From the NCBI GenBank assembly GCA_030549335.1, contig CM060197.1, positions 16,132,501 through 16,196,500 of the forward strand: DNA of 64,000 nt. Reading direction: 5' to 3'. This DNA is from Pontederia crassipes. Lineage: Eukaryota; Streptophyta; Magnoliopsida; Commelinales; Pontederiaceae. Within the stretch, counting starts at the first letter, position 1; each line of letters starts with the position of its first letter. The translations under genes were made by a program, and so were the position numbers. A model generated the notes under the pieces. The model did no database searches and was not told where the DNA came from. It saw only the letters and a list, made by a program, of their open reading frames with translations. Of the stretch, positions 21,977-33,018 are shown in pieces.

Positions 21977-22680
21977 TTGAAATCATTCCTTATATTAAGT
22001 AAGTACGAATTTTCTTTAAATTATTATCTATTTATAAATATTACATTTTAACAATGGTTATATTTGTAGAATATATGATGAAATTCTAAGTCAATTGTAT
22101 CCGAATATTAACGAGGAAGAAAGAGAAAGGGCACATGAGGAAAAGTTTGCAAATTGGTTAAAACAATATGTAAGTATAATATTTTAGATTTTTATATTTA
22201 AGTAAATATTTTGCATATGTTAATAATTAGGTTTCTTTAATAGGTGATGGACAATAAAAGTCATGTAGATTGTCGAATAATGGAAATTGCACAAGGTCCT
22301 TCATGTAAAGTAAAATCTTACAAAGGATACTTTACAAATGGATTCCTATTTGACATCCACCAAGGTCGTGGAAGAAAAATCATGAATAGTGATGTTTGTA
22401 TAAAAGAAAGTTATTATAACGACTATGAGCATGATTATTATGGATTGCTAATTGATATAATTGAGTTGCATTACTTTGGTATAAGAAATTCTGTTGTTTT
22501 ATTTAATTGCAATTGGTTTGACACAAATAAAGGAATGAAAGTGCATTCATGACATGGTTTAGTTGAAATTCGACACACATCCAAACTCTCAACAAATGAA
22601 CCATTTGTTTTGGCTGAACAATCTCAACAAGTATACTACATGACTTATCCATCTAAAACTCGAGAAAGGAAAGACTGGTG
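19338..22680 (+). pseudogene. CACTA transposase (TNP2 family), decayed
   Basis: The N-terminal transposase-associated domain is visible at 19360-19600 (DRSWMCNRLDEHGYIFYDF...), with stops in it. The tnp2 core is open from 19746 to 20888: CPVCGHSRYK zinc-binding pair, PYRVLRYLPLAPRLQRLF, LCTDGFNPFG (first catalytic Asp) and ISDFPAYAMLFGWSTHG (second Asp). After a frame break, NLDAMHIEKNVFENIF (about 20980-21030) gives the expected Glu. DUF4218-like sequence follows (ERLLPIAFRDLLP near 21310; PPGFFDSMEHL near 21487), then, past introns, a DUF4216-like part (SYKGYFTNGFLFD at 22318; WFDTNKGMKV at 22517; EPFVLAEQSQQVYY at 22590). Stops, for example after MKVHS (22550) and near 22687, and frameshifts show inactivation. 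Exon borders were not resolved. Confidence 0.85.
21930..21972 (+). repeat. (CA)n(TA)n microsatellite in a transposase intron
   Basis: Runs of CA and then TA directly abut. A slippage-prone compound repeat. Confidence 0.9.
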
Positions 22681-22865
22681 GATTGTGTAAAACAAGATCT
22701 AGAGGTAGAGTTGATATTCCTTTAGATAATGTAGAAGATGAAGATTTGATACCTTCTGGTGAAAGCTATTATCAAGAAGATGAGATGTCTAATCCAATTA
22801 TAGTTGAACCAACAATTGAGCTTGATGATACATGTGTTCTTGTTGATGGAGAGAATTTTCATTAT

Positions 22866-23045
22866 GAAGAAGAAGAAGAAGAAGAAGAAGAAGAAGAAGA
22901 AGAAGAAGAAGAAGAAGAAGAAGAAGAAGAAGAAGAAGAAGAAGAAGAAGAAGAAGAAGAAGAAGAAGAAGATGATGATGATGATGATGATGACGACGAC
23001 GATGATGATGACAATGATGATGAAGACGATTATGACGACGATTGA
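22866..23045 (+). repeat. (GAA)n-(GAT)n repeat giving a Glu then Asp run
   Basis: About 105 bases of uninterrupted GAA/AGA triplets followed by GATGATGAC-type triplets. In the frame running from 22683 this gives over 30 Glu and then about 25 mostly Asp residues before a stop at 23043-23045, at the C-terminal end of the transposase gene. Acidic tails occur in some CACTA transposases, but such a pure triplet tract mainly reflects replication slippage. Confidence 0.85.
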
Positions 23046-23129
23046 ATAATTTAGATTTGAAGTGTATGCCTTGATTTATAATTATCTTTTGGTATTTCAT
23101 GTATAATCATATTTTTTCTTGCAAGAATA

Positions 23130-24576
23130 ATGGTTAGAGGTGGTGGTGCTTCGTGAGGAAGAGGTGTCAGCAATAGAGGTGGTATAGGGACAAATTCTAG
23201 AAGGATTTCTACAAGATCAACACAAATAGAAGTAGAAGAGACAACTCAGAATTCCCATTTAGCTATTGTTAATGAGACAACAACTCAATTGGATGGAGAG
23301 CAAACTCCTACCATAGATCATATTCAAGATGATGCTAATCATGTTGATGTATCAAAGCCATCTCGTACGAGGGGTATCAATCATGGGTTTGATCCGCCTA
23401 CAAATCAAGCTGATCGACCATTGATCAAACTTTTTGAGGACAAGTTGAATTGTATATTATTGTGATAAACATTTACATTTTTAATGAAAACTTATGTGTA
23501 TTAATTGTCTTATATTTAGCTTCTTTCCAAATACGATCACTCGAACAATTGGTACAATATTGAAACAATTCATAAAAGGACCTTGGATCGCTTGGAAGAA
23601 AGTGCCAGATCATGTTCGTGATGGCATGTGGAATGACTTTCAGGTGAAACATATTTACTTATTGAAGTTAAAATTTTATGTTTCATTTGTCTTCTATGAA
23701 ACTATGTAATAATTTTTCCATTCACCTCTATTTTTATTATTATTAGGCCAGATATGTTTGGGATCAATCAACTATGGTGATTAAAAGTGCTTTCTTTCGA
23801 AAGATTGGGAATCTTTACTCTTCAACTTTATACCAAGTACGAGTTAAGGCATTAACTCAACAGAAGAAGTCTGAAATTGGTGAAACTAAAGGACATGGAC
23901 CTGAATGGTTGAGAAATGATATATGGAATGAAATGGTTGCTTTGTGGGAAAAGGATGAATGACAAAATAAATCTTTGGCCGCAAGAAAAAATCGATTAAT
24001 TGAAAAGGATGGTGGGATCACAAAACATCGACTTAGACTTCTATGATGGATGTACTTAATCTTTTAGTTAAATATGAGGCTTCCAAAATTATTAATCTTT
24101 CTTTTGTATTATTATGTTTACTTTTTGGCAGAAAGAGAAGATGGGTAGAGACCCAAGTGAATATGAGGTATTTGAATATGTTCACAAGCATCGAGGAAAG
24201 GAAGGAAATAATGAGTACGTCGATAAAAAATCTAAAAGTGTTTGTGTAAGTTAAGATGAACTTTAAATTAAATAATGTAGTTGTCATGCATATTTGTAAG
24301 CTTTTGACTAATTATTTTGCAATGAATTGCTTGATTTAGGTGGATTTTTTCTCTTCTCTTAATAACAAGTATAGATCAAATCTTTCATCTCAGCCAAATT
24401 TTGATCCTGATTCATGGATTGATGCAACTCGAGCTCCAATAAAAGGAAGAGTTTATGGATTTGGAAAAGGAAAATATGCTATGTCTATTATGAAAAATTC
24501 AAGTTCAACTACTTCAAAATATCCAAATTATTCTGCAACAAATATGACATCTCAAAATGACTTACAATGCTTATAA
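23130..24576 (+). pseudogene. TNPA-like second CACTA gene (Transposase_24 family), decayed
   Basis: The frame starts at 23130 with MVRGGGAS, but its ninth codon is TGA where CGA (Arg) would suit the RG-rich start. Homologous blocks follow across introns: SRTRGINHGFDPPTN (23358-), IGTILKQFIKGPWIAWKKVPDHVRDG (23535-), GHGPEWLRNDIWNEMVALWEKDE (23893-), KNRLIEKDGGITKH (23989-), GRDPSEYEVFEYVHK (24139-) and a terminal exon VDFFSSLNNKYRS... ending at 24576. The KNRL...KDGGITKH and GRDPSE..F boxes mark the plant Transposase_24 (Ptta/En/Spm) family, which in maize gives the DNA-binding TNPA role. An extra stop after DE (23960) breaks the frame. Intron borders are not resolved. Confidence 0.75.
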
Positions 24577-25199
24577 ATTATGATTTTCTTGTTCTATTTT
24601 TTATTTCTTTGTATGGAGGCTAAACATTTATAATTATATATAAAGTCTTAATTGCTTCCTTTATTACTAGAAAGTATTTGTATTGTTCATAGGACTATTT
24701 TGCTCTTTTATATGAAAAACTTTTGTTGGTATGAATCTTGTTTTGGTACACATATTCAATGCAATATCTTTTACAATTTGTTATATGAAGGTTACTTGTT
24801 AGTGTAAATTTCATATTTATGTTATTTTTATTTTAAAATTATGTTATATTACATTTATTATTTGATCTATTTTGTAGGTTATCTTGAAGGCAATTAGCAT
24901 GGAGTAATTGAGAAGAACGAAGTCATGTTGATTTGTTATTTTTTTCAAGAAGCTAGCGTTGAAAACTCAGTGGTTTGTTTTAAATTTGCTCTAGAATAAT
25001 GCTGTGATAATGCATTATCATTTTAGTGTTGTTTGGACAAATTATAGAATTGTTTTATTAAATACTTTGTATTTGTCAATTTTATTCTAAAATTTATATT
25101 ATTGAACTTATTGAGCTTCCAAATTATATTGAAATTAAAAAAAATCAACCATTCACAAATTTTACAAAATTATTTTAATTTTAAATTTTAATTTTTTCC
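24577..25199 (+). other. 3' non-coding part of the CACTA element
   Basis: AT-rich, no gene. Likely 3' UTR and spacer before the subterminal repeats. Confidence 0.45.
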
Positions 25200-25713
25200 T
25201 CATAAAGTCATCACATATATGTTTCAACTTTGGCCACAATTAATGACATATAATGTCACAAATTTTCTCTCACAACATTGGTCACAAATATTTCATCACA
25301 TATCTGTCACTAATAAGTAAGTTCAACATCAACAAATGTTGTCACTTATCTCACAAATTGTTGTCACTAATATGTCACAAATAGTTTCATCATAATTTTG
25401 ATATAATTGTCACAATTCTATCACAATTACCATCACATTTTAATTCTGTCACAAATATTTCTATCACTATTCTATCATAAATCTCTCACAACTTGTGACG
25501 GAAACACCTTTCGAAATTAGTTTTCTATTTTAATTGTGATGGGATTTTTTCTCCTTTTGTGAGTACCAATCCATCACATAAAGTTTGTGATGAAAACAAT
25601 TTCCATCACAATATTATTTGTGACTTGATCAAATGTGATAGAAATATATTGACACAAGTTTGTCATAAATAGTTATTTGTGACGAACTTCACTCCTTTTG
25701 TGACAAATAAGGT
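25200..25713 (-). repeat. 3' subterminal repeats of the CACTA element
   Basis: Dense copies of TCACAAAT/GTCACAAA and, near the tip, TTTGTGACGAA in the opposite sense, mirroring the 5' subterminal TGTGACG words. The 3' array is much longer than the 5' one, as in other CACTA elements. Confidence 0.7.
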
Positions 25714-25732
25714 TTGTTTTCTTGTAGTGGTA

Positions 25733-26290
25733 CTAATGTAATGATGTAAAGATGAAAAATAAGGGCAAGAAGTAAATGTCTTTCACTTCAGGGTGATTGA
25801 GACTTCTTTGAAAAATAATGTCATCATCCAAAAGGTGTTTGAGATTTTCCAGTGCCTTATAAACTAATGTAATGATGTAAAGATGAAAGAAGGGGTAAGA
25901 AGTAAATGTCTTTCACTTTATGGTGATTAAGACTTTTTTGGAAAATAAAGCCATCACTTAGAAGGTGTTTGAGATTTTTCAAAAGTAAATGTCTTTCACT
26001 TTATAGTGACTGAGACTTCTTTAGGAAATAATGCCATCACCTAAATGTGTTTGAGATTTTCCAGTTCTCTATCTACCAATGTAATGATGTCCACATGCAT
26101 TGATTATTAAGAAAAGATGAAGCATAATATATGATGAATATAATGTAAATAAATATTAAATGTAAAGACGAGAAATAAATGCTTTCACCTTATGTTGATT
26201 GAGATTTTTTGGAAAATAATGCCATCACCTAAAATGTTTTTGAGATTTTCCAATATAAAGATGAAAGATGTTATAAAATAAAGTAAGAAT
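25733..26290 (+). repeat. Tandem repeat, about 131-bp unit, right part
   Basis: Continues the array broken at 16564. GATGTAAAGATGAAA starts near 25742 and 25873, about 131 bases apart. At least four further units are partial or shortened (25981, 26158). Units include GTAATGATGTAAAGATG, AAGTAAATGTCTTTCACTT and GTGTTTGAGATTTTCC. Confidence 0.8.
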
Positions 26291-26505
26291 GAAAGTGAAG
26301 TTTAATTTAAGAAGTAAAGTGAAAGTTGTAAGAAAGTTAAGATGATGATGAAATAAAATTCTACACTTATGTATGTACTTCAAGGGGACTTAAGCGTAAG
26401 AAGTAAAGTCTTGCATTTGTGTATGTAATGTCCCTCATCATAAAGTATGTGTATTCCTAAAGATGATTAAGAATAAAGTCCCTTACTATTATGATGTGTG
26501 TGTTT

Positions 26506-29158
26506 GTATTTGAAATTTCTGCTTGGCCATTTGTTTGAGGGTGATATGTTGTTGAGACCTTGTGCTTAACTCCATATTTGTTTAGGAGGTTCTTAATGAT
26601 GGGAAAATTCGAGAACAAGGAGAGAAGATCGCAAAGAGATTGCAGAAAAATAGAGGAGACACACGGATTTACCCAGGTTCACCCTTGAGGGCTACGTCCT
26701 GCAAAGAGGTTCCACTATATCGTTTTTGGTTTACAGCCGCCACACCAAATTACATCAGAAATTAGGCTATTAATAGCGGGACCGCCGTCGGGGGGCGGGG
26801 CCCCCCGAACCCCCCCTTTCGTTCGTACGCCAGCAATACTGTTAATTGGGTAATACTCAGATTCCCCTAAGCTCACGTGGGCGAACCCGGTGTGAGAAAC
26901 AAGGGGCCCTGAAGTATTCACCAACTCTAACACTCAAAATACTTTTCAATGAAGTGGCTGCCTCCATCACTTATGACCACCCTTGGAATTCCAAATCTTG
27001 GGAAGATTACATCCTTGAACAACTTGATAATAGCCCTGGAATCAGCAACTATTGTGGGGATGGCTTCTATCCATTTGGACACATAATCAACAGCCAACAA
27101 TATGAATTTGTATCCAAAGGAGCTAGGAAAGGGCCCCATGTAATCAATGCCCCAAACATAAAAAATTTCAATTTCTAGGATTCCATTCTGTGGCATTTCA
27201 TTCCTCCTGGAGATTGACCCTGTTCTTTGGCACACATCACAACTTTTAACATATAAATGGGCATCTTTGAACAAAGAAGGGCAATAGAAACCAGATTGTA
27301 GGATCTTTGCAGCTGTCTTTTGTGTTGCACCATGCCCACCATATGGAGATGAGTGGCAAGCCTTCAAGATTTTTTGGAATTCAGATTGTGGTATACATCT
27401 CCTATATATGCCATCAGGGGACTTTTTGAACAAGAGGGGATCATCCGAATAGAAGTCCTTCAAGTCATGGAAGAATTTCTTCTTCTGTTGGTAGGTGTAA
27501 TAAGAAGGAATGATTCCACATGCCAAGTAATTGACAATATCAACATACCAAGGGGTAGGGTCAGCTGATATGGCCATAAAAAAGTCATCAGGAAAGGAGT
27601 CATTGACGGGGAGTGAGTCATTAGAATTTTGAACTCCTTCCATCCTTGATAGGTGGTCAGCAACTAAGTTTTCTGTCCCCTTTTTATCCCTGATTTCAAC
27701 ATCAAATTCTTGTAACAATAGGATCCATCTTATGAGCCTTGGCTTGGATTCCTTCTTGTTGATCAAGTGCCTTACTGCCTGGTGATCAGTGAAGATAATT
27801 ACTTTAGATCCAATCAAATAAGATCTAAATTTGTCAAAGGCAAACACAATAGCCAACACTTCCTTTTCAGTGGTGGCATAGTTTACTTGGGCTTCATCCA
27901 ATGTCTTACTAGCATAACATATAACATAGTGCTTCTTCTCCTTGGTTTGCCTCAACACTGCCCCTATTGCCTGATCTGATGCATCACACATAATTTCAAA
28001 GGGAAATGCCCAATCTAGTGGCTGCACTATAGGGGCTGAAGTGAGGGCTTCCTTCAAATGGTTGAAAGCCTTTAAGCATTCCTCATAAAAATTGAACTCC
28101 ACATCTTTGGCCAGCAACCTTGTGAGGGCTCTGGTTATCATTGAAAAGTTTTTAATGAATCTTCTATAGAAGCCTGCATGCCCCAAGAAACTCCTTATAG
28201 CCTTCACATTCTTTGGAGGTGGCAACTTCTCAATTGCCTCAATCTTTGCCTTGTCCATTTCAATCCCTCTACTAGATACAATGTAGCCCAATACCACTCC
28301 TTCTTGAACCATGAAGTGGCACTTTTCCCAATTCAAAATTAGATTGGATTCCCTGCACCTTTGCAACACTTTTGTCAAATTTTCCAAACAAGCCTCAAAG
28401 GAATATCCATAAACTGAAAAATCATCCATAAACACCTCCATAATGTCCTCAATGAAGTCTGAAAAGATGGACATCATACACCTCTAAAATGTGGCAGGGG
28501 CATTGCACAATCCAAATGGCATCCTCCTATATGCAAATGTCCCATATGGACAAGTGAAGGTTGTCTTGTGGATGAATAGAAATCTGTAGAAAACCTGAAT
28601 AGCCATCCAAATAACAAAAGTGAGAGTGTCTTGCCAATCTTTCCAACATTTGATCAATGAAAGGAAGTGGGAAGTGGTCCTTCCTAGTTGCCTTGTTCAA
28701 TTTCCTGAAATCAATGCACATCCTCCGTCCTGTGACTGTCCTGGTGGGGGTATGAGTTCATTAGAATTTGATTTGACTACTGTAATCCCTCCTTTCTTAG
28801 GCACCACTTGGACAAGGCTGACCCATTCACTATCTGAAATGGAGTAAATAATCCCAGCATTCAGCAACTTCAACACTTCCTTTTTGACAACCTCCTTCAT
28901 AATTGGGTTGAGTCTTCTTTGGCATTCAATGGAGGGCTTGTAGCTGTCCTCCATGGGGATTCTATGCATGCAAATTGAGGGATTAATACCCTTGATATCA
29001 TCAATGGAATAACCAATTACCTCCTTGTATAGCCTTAATTGTTTCAACAACTCAGCAACTTGATCTTTTGGCAAATTGGCATTGATAATAACTGGAAATG
29101 TTGAATTCTCCCCCAAGAATTCATACTTCAGGTTGATGGAGAGAGGCTTGAGTTCCAA
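26506..29158 (-). pseudogene. Athila pol: RT, RNase H and integrase, broken
   Basis: Minus-strand blocks: a connection region from 29158, RT fingers and palm (28721-28527, MCIDFRKLN), palm with the catalytic FMDDFSVYG (around 28440), thumb [14 protein letters not shown], RNase H ([30 protein letters not shown]), the integrase zinc finger (H...H...CDVCQ) and the integrase core with the two Asp ([18 protein letters not shown]). Breaks: a frame change near 28700, a stop and frame change near 28480-28527, and the solo LTR after HFIEKYFE. The third catalytic residue (Glu) and C-terminus are missing because the copy ends at about 26506. RT would copy the RNA and integrase would insert the cDNA. This copy can do neither. 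Confidence 0.85.
26597..26932. mobile_element. 336-bp solo LTR inside the Athila integrase
   Basis: The block begins TGATGGGAAAATTC and ends ACTCTAACA. It is flanked by CTTAA (26592-26596) and CTCAA (26933-26937), a 5-bp duplication with one transition. Integrase homology is continuous on either side once it is skipped. It contains a GC-rich hairpin-like part (GGGGGGCGGGGCCCCCC at about 26789) and the TTTACCCAGGTTCACCC wording seen in short copia-type LTRs. No primer site or polypurine tract, hence a solo LTR. Family assignment (copia-like or TRIM) is uncertain. Confidence 0.75.
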
Positions 29159-29212
29159 TTTGAAAGAATTTGCTTGAGCTGAGTTTCCTTGGAGTTCAGC
29201 AATGATAACTTT

Positions 29213-29977
29213 CTAAACTTGGTGCTGATTTTCTGAATTTTCCACTGATGTGGACAAATTCAATGCTGATTGGTATGCTGCAGCCTCTGGATCCTCCAAT
29301 TCCTTCAAATGATCAAACATAAGGTACCTTTGCAATGGATCTTCAATGGGTATTATTGCTGAGGCTTGCTCCACAATTTGATCAATCTGTCCATCCCCAA
29401 AATCATCTTGTTGACAAGCTGGCCTGCTGATAACTTGCGCAAGGTTGAACTCTATCTTGTCTTTACCAATTTGGAAGGTCGATCTCCCCTCCTTAACATC
29501 AATGACAGCTCCAGCAGTGGCAAAAAAGGGTCTTCCAAGCAAGATGGGTGTATTCAAATCCTCATCCATATCCTAAACCAAAAAGTCCACTGGTATATAG
29601 AATTTTCCAATCTTTAGGGGTATGTCTTCAATGATTCCATGGGGATATTTGATGGACCTATCAGCCAGCTGTAGAGACATGTTGGTGGACTTCATATCTC
29701 CTACTTTAAGTTTCCTGCATAGGGACAAGTGTATAACACTTACAGAAGCACCCAAGTCACACATGGCCCTTTGAATTTTTCTATTTCCTATCTCATATGG
29801 AATGGAGAAACTCCCTAGATCTTTTAGCTTAGGAGGTAGCTTGTTTTGAATTATTGCAGAAGCCTCCTCAATTAATGCAATGGTCTCACATTCCACAATT
29901 CTCGTCTTCTTAGTTAGGATTTTCTTCAAAAATTTTGCATATGAAGGCATCTCTTGAATGGCTTCAACAAATGGCAC
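29213..29977 (-). pseudogene. Athila protease region, broken
   Basis: Two frames on the minus strand (29977-29573, 29569-29213) separated by a stop. The first contains AMCDLGASVSVI, the Athila form of the aspartic-protease active site (DLGA instead of DTGA/DSGA). The second opens with LLGRPFFATAGAVIDV, the downstream ILGRPFL block of the same fold. The protease would cut the polyprotein. Confidence 0.8.
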
Positions 29978-30151
29978 ATTGATGTATAGCTTCTACAAGA
30001 TCTCTAAAAACCTTCCATATTGCTAATCTTGCTTGGCCTTTACTAATCTTTGAGGGAAAGGCACTTTGTCAAAAAAATTTCCATTGGCTTCATTTTGAAA
30101 ACTCTTCTTCTGATTCCTCACAACAACCTCTTCAATTTCTTTTTCTTTGGG

Positions 30152-31726
30152 TTATGGACAGGATGTTTCCTTAGCTGAATTGCCATCAACATTCTTGGAG
30201 TTTGGACTCTCTTGTGCTGGATTGGCTTCTACATTTTGCATTGGCTCTTCCACTAGCCTTCCACTCCTTAGTTGAATTGCCTTGGCTTGTTCTTTAGGGT
30301 TCACCTCTGGCTGTCCAAGAAAGAATAATGGGGGTCTTGCTGAAGTGCTGGCCTGCTGAGCAATATGATTTTCCAGCATCTTTTGATTGGCACTCATGTT
30401 TTCAAGTCTAGAGTTGATCTTCAATATTTCTTCTCCTTGGCTGTCCTGCTTCTTCAAGATTTATTGTAGCATCTCCTTCATTTCAGTTTGGAATTGGGAA
30501 GCTTGACTTTGAGGAGGCTGCTCATAGGGGGTCCTTTGTATTGGAACATTTGAATTCTGATTTCCATATGGAGGTGGCTGATTCCTTGGCAAAATCTTGG
30601 GCTGCCAACTAGAATTCTGCATTGGTGCCCCTTGATAATGATTGGCCTTGTAGGAGAAGTAAGGATGGTTCCTATTCTCTGGAGTATAGAATTCAAAAGG
30701 GGGTTTTGCTCCATAATTTTCCACTGCATTGACTGAATCAATGGTTTGCTCATATTGTTGCATTATGAGGTTGCAACTTTCTGTGGCATGGCCTTGATTA
30801 CAACACACATCACATCTGGATTCAGGTGTTGTAGCCTTGCTGACATTAGGAGTGAGGTTCAGTTTCTCCAGGGCTTTGTGTAGCATTTCTTCAAATTGAA
30901 TGGATATGTTGTTCACTAAATCCTGGACAGGAGGTCTCCTTGTCCTGTCATGGGTAAGAAAATGGTGATTCTTTGCAATATTTTCAATCAATTGATAGGC
31001 TTCATCAATATTCTTTGATGCAAAGATGCCTCCTGTAGCTATGTCAAGTGCAACCTTGGATGGATATTTCAGCCCCTTATGGAAGTAATTAACAAGTTGC
31101 CACTTCTCAAAACCATGGTGTGGACATGTCCTTAATAGCCCCTAAAGTCTTTGCCATGCATCACAAATGTTTTCCTGATCCAATTGATAAAACCTAACTA
31201 TTTGATCCCTAAAATTGTCAGTCTTGAAAGGAGGGAAGAATTCTGATAGAAACAATTGCATAATTGACTCCCAAGTGACCACTTCTTCAGGTTTGAGGGT
31301 CTTGTACCAAGTCTTGGCCTTATCTTTGAGTGAGAATGGGAATAGCCTCATGTAGACTGTATTCATAGGAGTGTTGTTGAAGTGGACTATGCTGCAAATC
31401 TCCTTGAAGTTGTCCAAATGTGAGGCTGGATCCTCAACCCCTAATCCAGAAAATTGATATTGTCTAATCATAGTGATAAGTGCTAGATTGAATTCAAAAT
31501 TTGCCACAGGTGCTAGACCTCCATCTCTAAGTTGATTCCTGACATTGCTAGGTGAGTAGCAATCCTTCAAAGTCCTTGGAGCAGCCATATTGCCTTGCTC
31601 CTCCTCCTCTTCTTCAAATATCCTTCTTCTTGCCTCAAGCCTTTGCAATCTCCTTCTTCTTAGAAATCTTCTTTCAGGCTCAGGATCTGATTGGTAATGT
31701 TCCTCTTGATTGTCCAAATCTTGCAT
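30152..31726 (-). pseudogene. Athila gag, broken
   Basis: Minus-strand frames 31726-31142, 30991-30461 and 30457-30152 form one gag with stops between. The N-terminal part has MAAPRTLKDCYSPS and the capsid block LFPFSLKDKAKTWY...W..... LFLSEFFPP. The middle part holds an intact CCHC zinc knuckle, CDVCCNQGHATESC. The C-terminal part reads KEQAKAIQLRSGR, typical of Athila gag ends. The start at 31726 (MQDLDNQEEHY) lies about 140 bases inside the primer-binding site. Confidence 0.82.
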
Positions 31727-31860
31727 AAAGAAAGAAAACTAGACAAGAATGAAAAATTGGGAATGATAACTTGCAAAAACTAAAAATTGGCCTAACAAAT
31801 GGACTAAAAACTAATCTAAAACTAATCTAAACTATCTAAGTTAGCCTAATTGACTTCAAA

Positions 31861-31878
31861 TCCCTGGCAACGGCGCCA
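31861..31878 (-). other. Primer-binding site of the minus-strand Athila
   Basis: TGGCGCCGTTGCCAGGGA on the minus strand, matching the tRNA-Asp-type primer site used by Athila elements, six bases from the LTR end at 31885. Confidence 0.85.
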
Positions 31879-31884
31879 AAAACT

Positions 31885-31964
31885 TGATAGTGATATTGAG
31901 GGGTTTAGTGATAACTTACTGAATTTTGGGTCAAAAGTCACTTTTTTCAATTTTTGTTTCAATC
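31885..31964 (-). repeat. 5' LTR of the minus-strand Athila, inner 80 bases
   Basis: Begins (plus strand) TGATAGTGATATTGAGGGG and is interrupted after TTTCAATC by the plus-strand Athila. It resumes after 45411. Confidence 0.88.
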
Positions 31965-33010
31965 TGATCACTAGCTGATCACTATATGTTTCTAGCCCAT
32001 TTTAGATTCATTTCATTCATATCGAGTCCCACTTTTGCCTATCTTTGAGCCAATTATACTTGGAATGCATAGATTGTGATAACTAACTAGTTGATATTCC
32101 TCATTTCATACTTAATTCCATGTGCATAGAGGTTCTGAAATGCCAAAATCCATAAATATTTAAATTCTATGCCAAGTTATCATTTTTGGGACAAGTTATC
32201 ATTCCCATATGTCAAGTTATCATTATTTTGAGTGAACTGATTTTCAATGGTTTTCTTGCCCTAAATCCATTATTATCATGTATAATTCATATTTGGATGG
32301 TCACATCTCAACTTGTGCAAAGTTTTAAATCCATTTGAACAAGTTATCATTTTTCATTTGCCAAGTTATCGTTAAAGGGCAATTCTATCATTTCGACATG
32401 CAAAACCATTAATTCTGCACAAAGGCCTTAAGCAATCATCTTATTATTGTTTTAACTCATTGCTGGTTAAATTTCATCACATTTGGATAACCACAACTCA
32501 AGTTATCATAAGTTATCATTTTTAAGGCTTATAAGTTATCATTTTTGGCACCCAAGTTATCACTCCTTTGAAATCTCATTCATATATGATTTCTGACTTC
32601 ACTCATTTCTCACTTTAGTCCATTTGATGCTTCTAATGTTTTAAATCACTTGCATTTGGATAATTTCCATGATTAGTGACAAGTTATCATTCCCGGGTCC
32701 AAAACCATCAAGTTTTCATATAGATTTCCAATCTTGCACAACACCAAATCCCTTTTGATCACTGAGCTGAGTCTACTTGTTGTTCTTACCCTTATTTGTT
32801 TATTTCCTATTAGAAGACCTTGATACTTGCTGTTATGTGCCTTTTAGCAGGAAAACCAATTGCCAAAAAGTTAGAAAAAGGTGGGGGGGACCACTGATTT
32901 GCTGCCAAAAGAAAGCTGTGCAGTCAGGGAATCTTCAGGCCAGTGGATAGGTGGCTGCAATAAAAAAGAATAGAACATTCTGATGAGGATCAAAGGGTGG
33001 AGCGGATTCA

Positions 33011-33018
33011 TATAAAAG
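33011..33018 (+). promoter_or_regulatory. TATA box of the Athila 5' LTR
   Basis: TATAAAAG, followed by GGAGGAGAGAGGGGGCTGAA. The same motif lies at 43461-43468 in the 3' LTR. Likely promoter of the genomic RNA. Confidence 0.6.

Larger units (their letters stand above)
16565..25729 (+). mobile_element. CACTA (En/Spm) transposon, 9.2 kb
   Basis: Perfect 16-bp terminal inverted repeats CACTACAAGAAAACAA (16565-16580; inverse at 25714-25729) and a 3-bp duplication GTA (16562-16564, 25730-25732). Subterminal regions carry many TGTGACG/TCACAAA words. Inside, in order: a GC-rich minisatellite, a TNP2-type transposase gene and a TNPA-like gene of the Transposase_24 family, both on the plus strand and decayed. 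CACTA elements move by cut-and-paste: TNP2 cuts and TNPA binds subterminal motifs. This copy cannot make either protein intact, but its ends look usable in trans. Confidence 0.92.

Noticed and set aside
22683..23049. Poly-Glu/Asp, poly-Lys/Met and poly-Leu/His frames as separate small genes
   Set aside because: All arise from the same GAA/GAT tract in different frames. Only the plus frame continuing from the transposase has any context.
25733..26290. CRISPR-like repeat array
   Set aside because: Units are long (131 bp), adjacent without unique spacers, and diverged, inside a plant LTR-like sequence.
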